Positions 8,645-17,947 are shown, counted from the stretch's first letter. The stretch is 64,000 nt of DNA from Myxococcales bacterium (GCA_016794345.1 JAEUKE010000207.1:1-64000), one strand, 5' to 3'. Program-made: numbers and translations. Notes: a model not told the origin generated them from the letters alone.

Positions 8645-9793
8645 TCAAGCCCGTTCAGTGAGGACCCGCCGGAGCTCGGAGAGACCGTCGAGGAACGCGA
8701 GCGGGTAGCTCTCGGCGCAGACGCCTGCAAACACCGCTCGCGACCGAGCGCGCCGAGCGAAGCTCGTACGCGGTGGCGCCGGCCCCGGCCCGAGCCGCGC
8801 CGCAACCTCGCGAGCGAGGCTGCGATCGTGTGCGTAGCCCTCCTCGATCGTCACGCCGAGCGCGCGGTAACGCCCGAGCACGGCGGCGGCGAGCATCGGC
8901 GCGACGCGCCGGGCCGGGCAGGCGCGAGGCCCCACGCCGAACGCCCAGCCGGCGGCTCCGTCGGTTCGCCGGGGATCGAAGGTGGCGTCCCGCGGCAACG
9001 AGGCGGGGACCACCGTGACGGGCTCGCTCCTTGGGAAGCGCCGTCCGTCGATGATCACCTCGGCGGTGGCCTGCCTCGTGATCGACGAGTTGACCGGCCA
9101 GCAGCGCACCGCCTCCGCCACGACCTCTTCGTCCGTCGCGCCCCGCGCGGCGGGGGTCTGCGCGAGCGCGACCAGCGCGTGTGTCACGACGTCGCTCACC
9201 TGGATGGTCCCGGTCGCCAGGAACACGGAGGCGACTTGATCCACGCGCTCGCCGAGGTCGAGCGCGAGGGCCTGCTCGCGCGCGACACCCAGGTAGCTCC
9301 CTGCGGGCCAACGCTCCGGCGCGTCGAGGACACCTTCGAGGGCCGCGCCCAGCGCTCGCCTCGCCTGCATGTCGGGGCGGCCGATCATCTTGATGCCGCG
9401 ATCGATATCGGCGACGGCCGCGTGCGCGACCGAGTCGAGCAAGTCGTCGCCGAGCGCGATCCGCACGGTCGCTCGCGCGACCGTACGGCGGACGTCGTCG
9501 AGCAGGCTCGGGACACCCCGGGGCCCGAGTAGGTGCGCGCAGGCCTCGTCCGCTGCGCCTCGCACCGTCTCCGCCGCCACGCCGGCGAGCGCGGCGCGCG
9601 AGAGTCGCGCGCGGGCCTCGAACCTCGGGCCGCACACGACCTCCTGGTGGACGAACGGCGCGAAGAACCGCCCCGAGAGCGCCTTCTCCAGCACGGCGCG
9701 GTCCGCGAATGCCGGGTGTCGCAGCAGCGTATCGATCACACGTGAGTCATCGACACGCCTCATCCACACTTGCCTGAGCGCGCGGATGACCAT
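8645..9793 (-). CDS. Cytochrome P450
   Basis: 382 aa, near the usual bacterial P450 length. The haem-binding loop FGVGPRACPARR has the thiolate ligand at Cys292. The K-helix ExxR is E227-A-V-R230. An I-helix-like segment (FLATGTIQVSD, about 191-201) is short of the classical Gly-x-Asp-Thr-Thr, so oxygen activation may differ. Cytoplasmic monooxygenase of unknown substrate; no ferredoxin, reductase or biosynthetic cluster is adjacent. The ATG at 9793 overlaps an in-frame upstream ATG of the divergent FGE-like gene, one reason for placing that gene's start further downstream. Confidence 0.95.
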   Translation of the reverse strand: MVIRALRQVWMRRVDDSRVIDTLLRHPAFADRAVLEKALSGRFFAPFVHQEVVCGPRFEARARLSRAALAGVAAETVRGAADEACAHLLGPRGVPSLLDDVRRTVARATVRIALGDDLLDSVAHAAVADIDRGIKMIGRPDMQARRALGAALEGVLDAPERWPAGSYLGVAREQALALDLGERVDQVASVFLATGTIQVSDVVTHALVALAQTPAARGATDEEVVAEAVRCWPVNSSITRQATAEVIIDGRRFPRSEPVTVVPASLPRDATFDPRRTDGAAGWAFGVGPRACPARRVAPMLAAAVLGRYRALGVTIEEGYAHDRSLAREVAARLGPGPAPPRTSFARRARSRAVFAGVCAESYPLAFLDGLSELRRVLTERA

Positions 9794-9851
9794 CGTCTAT
9801 GAAGTTGTGGCCTGCCCCGGGCGCGAGGTAAAGACCTCCGTCCGTCGTCCC

Positions 9852-10955
9852 GTGTCCCGCGCTCTCCCCGTCCAGGCCTCGGTCCCGCTCCTCTTCCTCC
9901 TCGCCACGAGCGGCTGCGACGACTCGCGCGATGCCCGCGCGAACGAAGGCGCCACCTCCGCTGCGCCGACGCTCTCCAGCGCCGCGTCTCCGATCGCCAG
10001 CGCGCCCCCGGCGCCCAGCGCCCTCTACGAGGCCGAGGAGCTCGCGCGGATGGACGAGATCGGCGAAACGCTGGTCGAGCAGCGCGAAGCGCTCGTCGAT
10101 CGCATGAAGAAGAGCGGGGTCATCGACGACGGCCAGGGGCACGCGATCCTCGAGCTCCTCTCGGCGTCGAAGATGACCGGGCAAGGCAACCCCGAGCCCA
10201 CCAGACACCCGATGACCCGCGCGGAGTGCTTCGAGCGCCGCCGGGCCGCCGGCGTCCGAGACGAGCGCGAGCCCCGCTGCGGCGCGCCCTACATGGTCCC
10301 GGTCTACGACCCCGAGCGCCAGACCAAAAATGACGCTCCTGTCTGTATCGATCGCTACGAGTTCCCCGGGCTGCCGTGTGAGTACCCGGTGACCTGGGTC
10401 TCCACGTCCCAGGCGCAGAAGATCTGCAAGGTGATGGGCAAGCGCCTCTGCGACGCGCACGAGTGGGAGGGCGCCTGCGCCGGGGACCTCCGCGATCCGA
10501 AGGAGGAGTACAGCTTCGGCTTTCCGCGGGCCGGCAGCTCGAACTTCCACAACGGCAAGCGGCCGATCGGCTGGGCTTACGGCCAGAAGAAGGACCACGC
10601 GCGCTGCGCGACGGAGAGCCCGAAGTCACCGAAGTGCACGGCCTCCGGGTGGAAGGAGTGCGGCTCGAACACGTACCCGACCGGCGCGTTCCCGGCCTGC
10701 AAGAGCGCGTTCGGGGTCTACGACCAACACGGCAACGCCGCCGAGCACATGCTCCTGCCTCTCGAGGAGAAGGAGCTCGGGAGCCGCGGCGGCGCCGGCG
10801 TCGCCGAGATGAAGGGGAGCTGGTTCATCTTCAGCATCAAAGAGGCCCACGTCGACGACTGCCGGTGGCGCGCCCCGCCCTGGCACGAGAACGAGGGCAT
10901 GAACCACGCGAACTACCACCTCGGCTTTCGCTGCTGCAAAGACGTCGGCGGCTGA
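9852..10955 (+). CDS. FGE/SUMF1-fold lipoprotein, probably non-catalytic
   Basis: 367 aa from GTG at 9852, chosen because it gives a compact lipoprotein signal (MSRALPVQASVPLLFLLATSGC); ATG 9786 and GTG 9807 are alternatives. After an Ala/Ser/Pro linker and a helical region, residues ~150-367 match the formylglycine-generating enzyme/sulfatase-modifying fold (CIDRYEFPG, MGKRLCDAHEWEGAC, GFRCC near the end). In human FGE the first active-site cysteine follows KGSYM; here the matching place reads KGSWFI, so that cysteine seems missing. A binding or structural role outside the cytoplasm is more likely than FGE catalysis. The comparison with FGE is from memory of the family. Confidence 0.85.
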   Translation: MSRALPVQASVPLLFLLATSGCDDSRDARANEGATSAAPTLSSAASPIASAPPAPSALYEAEELARMDEIGETLVEQREALVDRMKKSGVIDDGQGHAILELLSASKMTGQGNPEPTRHPMTRAECFERRRAAGVRDEREPRCGAPYMVPVYDPERQTKNDAPVCIDRYEFPGLPCEYPVTWVSTSQAQKICKVMGKRLCDAHEWEGACAGDLRDPKEEYSFGFPRAGSSNFHNGKRPIGWAYGQKKDHARCATESPKSPKCTASGWKECGSNTYPTGAFPACKSAFGVYDQHGNAAEHMLLPLEEKELGSRGGAGVAEMKGSWFIFSIKEAHVDDCRWRAPPWHENEGMNHANYHLGFRCCKDVGG

Positions 10956-10995
10956 CGAACCGATCGAGGGCACGCTCCTCGCATCGATCGTCGAG

Positions 10996-11205
10996 ATGGA
11001 AGCCGAGGAGTGGGAAGCAGAGGTCGACTGCGTCGTTTGCGGCTCGACCATTCACCCAGGAACGGACGCCGGTTTTCCGATCGACGCGTCCGCGTTCCTC
11101 TGCAACCCGTGTGCGGTCGCCCGCGGCGGGGTGCACGACCCCGCGGGGGAGAGATGGCTCAGCGCGCCGGTGTGGGACGGGCCGGAGTGGTCGACCGGCG
11201 CCTGA
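10996..11205 (+). CDS. Small zinc-ribbon-like protein
   Basis: 69 aa. Two CxxC knuckles (CVVCG and CNPC, 22 residues apart) are flanked by acidic and aromatic residues, which suggests one zinc site in a compact cytoplasmic protein. No longer-family match was recognised. It follows the FGE-like gene by 40 bp on the same strand and may be co-transcribed. The ATG is preceded by a weak AG-rich region only. Confidence 0.6.
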   Translation: MEAEEWEAEVDCVVCGSTIHPGTDAGFPIDASAFLCNPCAVARGGVHDPAGERWLSAPVWDGPEWSTGA

Positions 11206-11209
11206 GGTC

Positions 11210-11707
11210 TCAGTTGCAGAGCCCGGGCGCAGCGCCCTGGCATGGCCCCGGACACGCCTCGCAGACGACACAACGGACGAGGTCGGTGTAGAGCGTCGCC
11301 CCGATGGGGAGCTTGGCCACACACTCGTCGCAACACGCGCCGCCGCCGCCGCAGCTGAAGATGCAGTCGGCGTAGTCGACGCACTCGATGTCGTTGCTGC
11401 AGGCGCTCTGCGCCAGCTGGCACGCGCCCGCGGCGCATTCCTCACACAACCCGGAGACCGGACCGATCTGACACACGGGGAGAGGACCTCCCGTCGTCAC
11501 GCCGCTCGTCGGCCCCGAGCCGAGCCCCGTGGTCACGCCGGTCGTCGGGCCCTTCCCTGTCGAGGTCGGAGAACCGGTGGTCGTGGTGCCGGTTCCGCCC
11601 GCGCCGTCGTCGTCCTCGACGAAGACGACGCTGCCACCACAAGCACCGATCAAGCAGGAGGTCAGGACGAAGGAGCCGGCGAGGACGTAGCGGACCACGC
11701 GCGTCAT
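11210..11707 (-). CDS. Cysteine-rich lipoprotein with Thr/Gly-rich linker
   Basis: 165 aa starting at MTRVVRYVLAGS, with lipobox IGAC just before a Gly-rich stalk (VEDDDGAGGTGTTTTG and TTGVTTGLGSG repeats). The C-terminal ~75 residues carry about 15 cysteines in CxxC and CC pairs, a pattern frequent in myxobacterial surface lipoproteins and indicating a disulfide-stabilised knot. Function unknown. An upstream in-frame ATG at 11743 would put a charged, Cys-containing extension before the signal and is less likely. Confidence 0.78.
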   Translation of the reverse strand: MTRVVRYVLAGSFVLTSCLIGACGGSVVFVEDDDGAGGTGTTTTGSPTSTGKGPTTGVTTGLGSGPTSGVTTGGPLPVCQIGPVSGLCEECAAGACQLAQSACSNDIECVDYADCIFSCGGGGACCDECVAKLPIGATLYTDLVRCVVCEACPGPCQGAAPGLCN

Positions 11708-11766
11708 CCTCCCACACTCCGATCCTCCGCGAAACTCGGGCATGACCGGTGCAAGAGCGTCTCGGT

Positions 11767-12054
11767 ATGCACCCGTCGGCGCTCTGGGGTCTCGCGGCGC
11801 TCCTCGCCGAGCCGCTCCCCCAGAACAGCTGCATCGAGGCCTGGACGGAGGCGCGTTACCGGGCTTACGGCTACGACCACGTCGTCCACATCCAGAACGG
11901 GTGCGCCTACGACGCGCTCTGCGTGGTCTCCACGAACGTGCGGCCCGAGCCGCAGGAGATCGACGTCGACTCCGGTCAACACGTCGAGGTGCTGACCTTC
12001 AAGGCGTCCCCGTGGCGGACCTTCACCGCCAAGGTGACCTGCACCGAGATCTGA
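11767..12054 (+). CDS. Small secreted protein, unknown
   Basis: 95 aa from ATG 11767. A short hydrophobic N-terminus (MHPSALWGLAALLAEPLP) looks like a weak signal peptide. The mature part has four cysteines (NSC, GCAYDALC, VTC) that could form two disulfides, and a beta-rich composition. No family was recognised. The stop is TGA inside TGATCA, abutting the stop of the convergent regulator gene with no spacer. Confidence 0.6.
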   Translation: MHPSALWGLAALLAEPLPQNSCIEAWTEARYRAYGYDHVVHIQNGCAYDALCVVSTNVRPEPQEIDVDSGQHVEVLTFKASPWRTFTAKVTCTEI

Positions 12055-12633
12055 TCAGGCAGCGAGCGCGACCGGCTGCTTCGGGTCGAGGAGGTAACCT
12101 TCGTCGCGCGTCAGGAGCAGGCCGTCGAGGCCGAGCGTTCGCAACGTCCAGATCGCGGTGTAGACGCGACGAACCTGCGACTCGTAGGGGATGCGCTCGC
12201 CCGGCCAGCCGATCGAGAAGAGATCGTCCACGCCGAGCGCTTCGCCCGGGGAGGTCGCGCGCCGCGTCGCGAGGGCAGCGAGGATGCGACGCACGGCGCC
12301 CCGTCGCGCCACGTCAACCCGGCCGTTCGCCGTCTCGAACCACGTGCCGTCGTCGGCGATCCGCGCGGATTCGCCGGGCGTCGGCGCCAGCTCGACGCCG
12401 AGGGTCTCGAGCAGGTAGCGGGCGCGGGCGAGCTCCGCCCGGGCGCGCTCGGAGGGAGGGGCCGTGCGGAAGGCGGTCGTCACACGCGAGACGACGTCGA
12501 GCAGGTCGTTCACCGTGGCCTCCAGGGCGTCCGCCGACGGGCGACCCGAGGACAAGGTTGGGCGGGGTGCCTCGTACGAGGCGATCTCGGTTACGTCGGA
12601 GAGGACCATCGAGCTGCCGTCCGCGAGAAGCAT
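12055..12633 (-). CDS. Winged-helix (OmpR-type C-terminal) regulator
   Basis: About 192 aa from ATG 12633 (ATG 12606 is possible). The last ~75 residues (RRGAVRRILAAL ... VDDLFSIGWPGE ... VRRVYTAIWTLRTLGL ... DEGYLL) look like a transcriptional-regulator winged helix of the Trans_reg_C kind. The N-terminal half is helical and lacks a receiver-domain Asp, so a classical two-component role is not supported. Probably a cytoplasmic DNA-binding protein with unknown targets. The spacer 12634-12777 is AT-richer than its surroundings and may hold the promoter. Confidence 0.68.
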   Translation of the reverse strand: MLLADGSSMVLSDVTEIASYEAPRPTLSSGRPSADALEATVNDLLDVVSRVTTAFRTAPPSERARAELARARYLLETLGVELAPTPGESARIADDGTWFETANGRVDVARRGAVRRILAALATRRATSPGEALGVDDLFSIGWPGERIPYESQVRRVYTAIWTLRTLGLDGLLLTRDEGYLLDPKQPVALAA

Positions 12634-12777
12634 GACTGCAGCCAATTCGAGAATCGTGCCAGCCGCGAGAGCTCGAAATATCCAACAAATTCGGGGCCCG
12701 GCTAGGAGCCCGTCAAGTTGATAACGCCGGCCAGGAGTCAGCTCTGGCACAGCCCGGCCCTTCGACCCGGGGGTTGG

Positions 12778-14391
12778 TCAATCTCCGCCGCGGACGGCGA
12801 AGAGCGCCGCCTTGGCGAGGCGGCCGAGCGCGCCGACCCGGTTCACCACCCCGCGGGAGTAAATCGTGCGGATCGTCTCGCGGGCGATGTCGTAGTCGAA
12901 CGTCCCCACCGGGTAGATCTTCGCGGGCGCGCCGAACGGGAAGCGATCGTAGAGGACGGCCTTCGGGTTCGTGCACGCCCGGATCCCCTCGCGGCCGTTC
13001 AACCGACCGAACCCCGAGCCGCGAACGCCGCCGAACGGCAGGTCCATCGCCATGTAGGTGAACCCGAAGTCGTTGACGCTCGTGCCGCCGGCCACGATGC
13101 GATCGACGAGGCGACGCGCCCGCGAGGCGCTCTTCGTCATGACCGTCGCCGAGAGGCCGTATTGGGTCGAGTTCGCGATCCTGACGGCGTCGTCCTCACC
13201 CTGGGCGCGGATGATGACCATGACCGGCCCGAAGGTCTCCTCCTCGAGGATGGCGGCGTCCTTCGGGACGTCCGCCAGGATGGTGGGCGCGAAGAAGTCA
13301 CCGAGCTCGGGGTGGTTGCGGTGACCGCCGGCGAGCACCCGCGCTCCCTTCGCCACTGCGTCGGCCACGAGCTTCTCGACGATCTCGAGCTGCATGGGCG
13401 TGGTCATGGCGCCCACGTCGACGCGCTTGTCGCCGAGGGGCGGGCCTTGCCGCAGCTCCTTGGTGAGCTCGACGACGCGGGAGACGAACGCGTCGTACGC
13501 GCCATCCATCACGATGAACCGCTCTGCCGCCAAGCAGTTCTGTCCTGCGGCGATGAAGATGCCGGCCATCGCGGCGTGAGCGGCGCGCTCGATGTCCGCG
13601 TCGTCGCAGACGATGAACGCGTCTTTCCCGCCGAGCTCGAGGATGACCGGAGTGAGGGTCGCAGCGCTCGTCTCGATGATCCGCCGGCCGTTCGCCATCG
13701 AGCCGGTGAAGATGATCTTGTCCGCCGCCGCCACGAGCGCGGCGCCCGTCTCGGCGTAGCCGTCCACGACCTGGACCAGCTCGCGCGGCATGCCCGCACG
13801 GTCCAGCGCGTCATCGAAGATGCGCTGGAAGCGAGCGCTCGACCAGGCGACGTGCTCGCTCGGCTTGATGAGGACCGCGTTGCCGGCGAAGAGCGCCGGG
13901 ATTGTCGGCCCGAGGATGTTCTGCAGCGGGTAGTTCCACGGCGCGATGACGCCGATCACGCCGAGCGGCTGGTAGTGGACCTCCGCCTTCTTGTGCAGGA
14001 AGAGCCCCGCCGACATCTTCTCGGCGCGCAGGTGCTCCTCGCCACGGGCGATCGTGTTGCGGATCTTCTCGCAGACGGGCCAGACCTCGCCCACCATCGC
14101 GTTCTCGCGCGTCTTGCCTGCGTCGCGGACCACGGTCGCGGCCAGCTCGTCGGCGTGCTCGAGCAGATGGTCGAGGATGTAACCGAGAACCCGTCGCCGC
14201 TCCGCGAAGCTCGTCTCCCGCCACGCCTGCTGCGCGGCGCGGGCGCGAGCCACGCGCTCCCGGAGCTCCGCCGGGGAGACCACCGGCACCTCTCCGAGCT
14301 TCGTTCGCGTCGCCGGATCGAAGCACGGGATCATCCGGACAGGGCTGTTGCTCTTGGTCGGCTCGGAGCCGATCGCGGCCGAGGTGGTCAT
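12778..14391 (-). CDS. NAD(P)-dependent aldehyde dehydrogenase
   Basis: 537 aa. All ALDH hallmarks are present: the oxyanion Asn153 in APWNYP, the general base Glu252 in LELGGKDAF, the catalytic Cys286 in GQNCLAAERF and the cofactor-binding FTGS (229-231). It oxidises an aldehyde to the acid in the cytoplasm; the long C-terminal extension past FDYDI resembles class-3-type or succinate-semialdehyde-type bacterial enzymes, but the substrate cannot be told. It stands alone: the next gene upstream is the divergent PAD gene, 215 bp away. That spacer contains an AT-rich stretch near 14540-14565 and no gene. Confidence 0.95.
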   Translation of the reverse strand: MTTSAAIGSEPTKSNSPVRMIPCFDPATRTKLGEVPVVSPAELRERVARARAAQQAWRETSFAERRRVLGYILDHLLEHADELAATVVRDAGKTRENAMVGEVWPVCEKIRNTIARGEEHLRAEKMSAGLFLHKKAEVHYQPLGVIGVIAPWNYPLQNILGPTIPALFAGNAVLIKPSEHVAWSSARFQRIFDDALDRAGMPRELVQVVDGYAETGAALVAAADKIIFTGSMANGRRIIETSAATLTPVILELGGKDAFIVCDDADIERAAHAAMAGIFIAAGQNCLAAERFIVMDGAYDAFVSRVVELTKELRQGPPLGDKRVDVGAMTTPMQLEIVEKLVADAVAKGARVLAGGHRNHPELGDFFAPTILADVPKDAAILEEETFGPVMVIIRAQGEDDAVRIANSTQYGLSATVMTKSASRARRLVDRIVAGGTSVNDFGFTYMAMDLPFGGVRGSGFGRLNGREGIRACTNPKAVLYDRFPFGAPAKIYPVGTFDYDIARETIRTIYSRGVVNRVGALGRLAKAALFAVRGGD

Positions 14392-14606
14392 GGCTCGGTC
14401 CTAGTCCCGGCCACCGGGGCCATCAAGCGGGAGCTGGTGGCCTCGGACGGCCGCGCAGGCTGGTAGGCAAACGCCGTGGGTCACGAGTGCCCCGGGCCCT
14501 GGCGCGCACGCGGTCGTCGTCATGACTCGGTGCGCCAATCCCAACTAAAATCAAAGTGTTCATGAACCGGTCGCGGTCGAAAGAGCGGTCGTGTAAGGAC
14601 AGAAGG

Positions 14607-16490
14607 ATGCGGTACCAATCGAGAGGGGCTCTGCTCCTTTTCTTTCTTGCGTGGGCCGGTTGCGGGGACGACAGCGAAGGAACGGGCGGCAGCGGCAACT
14701 CCACCGGCGAAGGCGCCGGCACGCCCAAGTCCCAGTACGTGATCGACGTCGTCGTCGACGCGAACCGGAACGGCGTCGCGGACGCCGCGGACCCGGGCGA
14801 TCAAGACGCCGAGGAGACGTGGAACGCCACCGCCGGCGCCATGTTCCTCCCCAACCTCGACGACGACGACGGCGACGGCGTTCGCGACGCCGATGACGGC
14901 ATCGTCAACGCAGGCGAGGACATCTACGACCTCGTGAGCGCCTCCATCACCGCATGCCCCGAGTGCCCCGACGGCTCCATCGGCCGCATCGAGCTGGACG
15001 CAGAAGGCGCGAAGAACGTCCGCGTCTACGCGCTCGACGCGTCGCTCACGTCCTGGCGGCTCATCGCCGGCGAGACGAGCACGTGCAACGAGGACGTGCC
15101 GCAGTGCACGCCGCAGGTCTCTTACGACCTCACGACGGACGAGGTCCGCGCCGGGCTCACCCTCGCGATCGAGGGCCGCGACGTCATGCGCGACCCGGCG
15201 GGCTGGAACGGCTACCTCGACATCACCTACTCGCTCCTCGACGAGAGCGGCGCCGCGCTGACGAGCGAGGCCAACCCCGAAGGTGTCGACAAGGCTCGCC
15301 TGCGCGTCGCGCCCTGGCAGCTCTTCGGCAACCTCTCGCCCTTCGACCGCGTCTGGTCGAGCAAGACCTCGGCCGTGTTCGTCGCGGGCGTGAAGGCCGG
15401 CGCCGACAACGCGGGCGTGGAGCACAAGACGTACTCCAACTACGGCGACCAGTGGACGCAGGACTTCTTCCAGACCGGGTTCTTCGCCATCCCGAGCCGT
15501 GACGCCAACGGCAACCCCATCATCCACGGGATGACGGTCGCCAACGCGCGCCCCTGGGGACGCAACAACAGCGACAGCAGCCTCCCCATCACCTGGCTCA
15601 ACAAGAACTACCTGGGTCCGAACCGCGCGACCCTCGTCGTCTACGAGAACAAACACTCGGGCGACTCGTTCGACAGCCACGGCAACCACGACCTGATCCC
15701 GGCGTACACGAACGGCAGCACCTCCTACCCGCTCGGCCGCATCCTCTACGGCTCGGGCGTCCTCAAGGAGACAAAGGCCTTCTACGAGGCGCAGCTGCTC
15801 CAGGCGCCCGCCATGGTCGTCGACACGAACTGGCTGCTCGTCGGCCACGTCGACGAGTACCTGAGCTATGTGCCTGCGGCCACGCCGCGCGGCTGGAAGC
15901 TCCTCGTCGGCTCGCCCGATCTCGCGCGGCAGATGCTGCTCGAGGCTCAGTCGAACGGCAACGGCAGCACGATGCTGCACGTCGGCAAGGTCTGGTACAC
16001 CGACACGGGCACCGCGCCCGCCGACATCTCCATCGACGACGTCCTCGCGGATCCGGTGCTGCTCGAGGCGTCACAGAACGCGCAGGCCTCGATCGACAGC
16101 GAGGTCGCGAAGCTCCAGGACGAGATCGGCCTCGCCGACGACGAGATCATCGAGATGCCGTTCCTCTTCAACCAGGTGCAATACGGCCCCGACACCTACA
16201 ACATCGCCTACCAGCCCGGGACCGTAAACGCGCTCGTCATGGGCGACACGATCGTCATCCCGAAGCCGTTCGGCCCGCAGATCGGCGGAGAGGACATCTT
16301 CGAGGCCGACCTGGAAGAGCGGCTCGGCACGGCCGTGAACGGGCTCGGCGCGGACGGCCAGGGCCTCGACGTCTTCTTCGCCGACGACTGGGACGTCTAT
16401 CACCGCCTCGACGGCGAGGTTCACTGCGGCACCAACCCCGAGGCACCAGCGCCGTTCTCGAGCGTCAACTGGTGGGAGACCGGACGATGA
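14607..16490 (+). CDS. Protein-arginine deiminase (PAD) family lipoprotein
   Basis: 627 aa from ATG 14607, preceded by AAGGA at a 7-nt spacing. A lipoprotein signal ends at Cys19 (LAWAGC). Residues 50-105 hold Ca-binding-like Asp-rich loops (DANRNGVADAADPGDQD and LDDDDGDGVRDADD). The C-terminal catalytic domain keeps the whole PAD tetrad: Asp286 (WTQD), His414 and Asp416 (VGHVDEY) and the nucleophile Cys607 (VHCGTN), matching D350, H471, D473 and C645 of human PAD4. The predicted reaction is calcium-assisted conversion of peptidyl-arginine to citrulline, on the cell surface or in the periplasm. Overlaps the next gene by ATGA. Confidence 0.92.
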   Translation: MRYQSRGALLLFFLAWAGCGDDSEGTGGSGNSTGEGAGTPKSQYVIDVVVDANRNGVADAADPGDQDAEETWNATAGAMFLPNLDDDDGDGVRDADDGIVNAGEDIYDLVSASITACPECPDGSIGRIELDAEGAKNVRVYALDASLTSWRLIAGETSTCNEDVPQCTPQVSYDLTTDEVRAGLTLAIEGRDVMRDPAGWNGYLDITYSLLDESGAALTSEANPEGVDKARLRVAPWQLFGNLSPFDRVWSSKTSAVFVAGVKAGADNAGVEHKTYSNYGDQWTQDFFQTGFFAIPSRDANGNPIIHGMTVANARPWGRNNSDSSLPITWLNKNYLGPNRATLVVYENKHSGDSFDSHGNHDLIPAYTNGSTSYPLGRILYGSGVLKETKAFYEAQLLQAPAMVVDTNWLLVGHVDEYLSYVPAATPRGWKLLVGSPDLARQMLLEAQSNGNGSTMLHVGKVWYTDTGTAPADISIDDVLADPVLLEASQNAQASIDSEVAKLQDEIGLADDEIIEMPFLFNQVQYGPDTYNIAYQPGTVNALVMGDTIVIPKPFGPQIGGEDIFEADLEERLGTAVNGLGADGQGLDVFFADDWDVYHRLDGEVHCGTNPEAPAPFSSVNWWETGR

Positions 16491-17422
16491 GCAGCATCAA
16501 ACACTACGTTTCTTTCGGCCTTGCCTCCTTCCTCTTCCTCGCCGCGTCGAGCGCGCGCGCGGACGGCCTCCTCGTCGCGCCGTCCAAGCTCGCCCCGGCC
16601 GCGCGGACCTCGCTCGGCAAGGACATCGCGGGCGCGAAGCGCGATCTGGCCGGCGTTCGGGCGAAGGTGCGCGACGTGCAGAGCGTCAAGCCCGAGGTCT
16701 ACAAGAAGCGCCGCAACCCGATCCCCGAAGCGTCGCTGGAGCTGAAGTCCCTCGGCAAAGACGCCCTCGTGCCGATGCTCGAGGCGCTCGCGTTCGATGC
16801 GTCCCAGCCTGGGCTCGACGCGCGCGAGCGCGAGGCGCTGGTGGTCGGCATGCTCTCCGCCGTCGGCGATATCCGCGACGCGCGCAGCACGCCCGTCCTC
16901 TCGGCCATCCTCGACGGTGAGACGTCGGCCACCCCGGCCGCGCTCGCCGCGTCCATCGCGCTCGGCAAGGCCTGCGGGCCGAACGAGATCAAGGTGCTCA
17001 CGGCGAAGAGCGCCGAAGGCAGCTCGGTCCGGGCGGCGGCCATCCAGGGCCTGGGCGAGTGCCGGACGCGCGAGAGCGCGAACGCGCTCGTCGCTGCGTC
17101 CAAGTCGGCGTCCGACACGGCGACGCAGCGGGCCGCGGTCCGCGGCCTCGGCACCCTCGGGTCGAGCTGGGCCTGGGCCGCGATGGGCAAGGCGGATGAC
17201 CAGGAGGCGATCGACGTGCGCACCCTGGCGAGCGACCGCCTCATCGAGGTGTTCGTGAAGACCGCCGAGCTGCGGACGGACACGAGCCGCGCCATCCTGA
17301 AGTGCGACGCGCCGAACGCCCTGGAACGGGTCCGATCCGCCAAGAAGGGCGCGGACGCCGAGACCGTGAAGGCGCTCGAGGGCGTCGAGCGGCTCCTGAA
17401 AAAGCAGGCCGCCCGCCGCTGA
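16487..17422 (+). CDS. Exported HEAT-like repeat protein coupled to PAD
   Basis: 311 aa from ATG 16487, sharing ATGA with the PAD stop. A Sec signal with SARA cleavage precedes DGLLVAPSK. The rest is helical repeats with regular patterns (LVVGMLSAVGDIRDARSTPVL; AAAIQGLGECRTRESANAL; RAAVRGLGTLGSSWAWAAM), typical of HEAT/armadillo-type scaffolds. The coupling suggests that it works with the PAD enzyme, perhaps as a partner or substrate-binding scaffold; this is inference. It is Lys/Arg-rich (KKRRNPIPEA), so it could itself be citrullinated. Confidence 0.85.
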   Translation: MSSIKHYVSFGLASFLFLAASSARADGLLVAPSKLAPAARTSLGKDIAGAKRDLAGVRAKVRDVQSVKPEVYKKRRNPIPEASLELKSLGKDALVPMLEALAFDASQPGLDAREREALVVGMLSAVGDIRDARSTPVLSAILDGETSATPAALAASIALGKACGPNEIKVLTAKSAEGSSVRAAAIQGLGECRTRESANALVAASKSASDTATQRAAVRGLGTLGSSWAWAAMGKADDQEAIDVRTLASDRLIEVFVKTAELRTDTSRAILKCDAPNALERVRSAKKGADAETVKALEGVERLLKKQAARR

Positions 17423-17469
17423 CCGGTCACGAATCGATTGCCCGCCCGCACGTGTCTCGAGAGGTCGCG

Positions 17470-17922
17470 ATGCGCTGGTCGGCTTGGCAATCGATGCGTG
17501 TGGGGGCTCAGGTGCTCAGTGGTACGTCGCTGGCGTTGGCCGTGGGCTGCGCCGGGGGGGAGCCGGCGAAAGCCGAGCGGATGCAGCCGATGAGCCTCGC
17601 GGCCATCGAGCAGGTGGAAGAGGCCGCGCAGGCTGCCCGCCGCAAGCCGCGCTACGAGACCGAGACCGCGCTCGCGTCCACGGTCACCCCCGAGGTCACG
17701 CCGGCGAGCCCCGCCTCCGGCTCCGAGCCGTGGTTCCTCAGGCCGGCCGGTCAGGCCCAGCCCGGGTTCACGCCGGAGCAGCCCGTGTCCGTCTCCAACC
17801 AGTCGGTCTCGCCGAGCTCGCAGGTCAACGTGGTCCCCGAGCGCCCGCGACCGCAGCCCGTGGTTCAGCCGATCCAGCGCCGGCCGCCGGGCTGGCGGCG
17901 CGCCGCCTGCGGCCGCGGCTGA
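17470..17922 (+). CDS. Proline-rich lipoprotein
   Basis: 150 aa from ATG 17470 with GAGAGG upstream. The signal ends in AVGCAGG, so a lipoprotein is likely. The mature chain is low in hydrophobic residues and rich in Pro, Gln, Ser and Arg (VVPERPRPQPVVQPIQRRPPG), probably disordered and envelope-spanning. No family recognised. It lies 47 bp after the HEAT-like gene and 25 bp before the MNIO fusion, so it may share a transcript with either. Confidence 0.68.
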   Translation: MRWSAWQSMRVGAQVLSGTSLALAVGCAGGEPAKAERMQPMSLAAIEQVEEAAQAARRKPRYETETALASTVTPEVTPASPASGSEPWFLRPAGQAQPGFTPEQPVSVSNQSVSPSSQVNVVPERPRPQPVVQPIQRRPPGWRRAACGRG

Positions 17923-17947
17923 TAGTTTTGGGTCTAGCCTTCGTTTC

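Noticed and set aside
9786..9851. ATG 9786 as the start of the FGE-like gene
   Set aside because: It would overlap the P450 start and place 22 extra polar residues before the lipoprotein signal.
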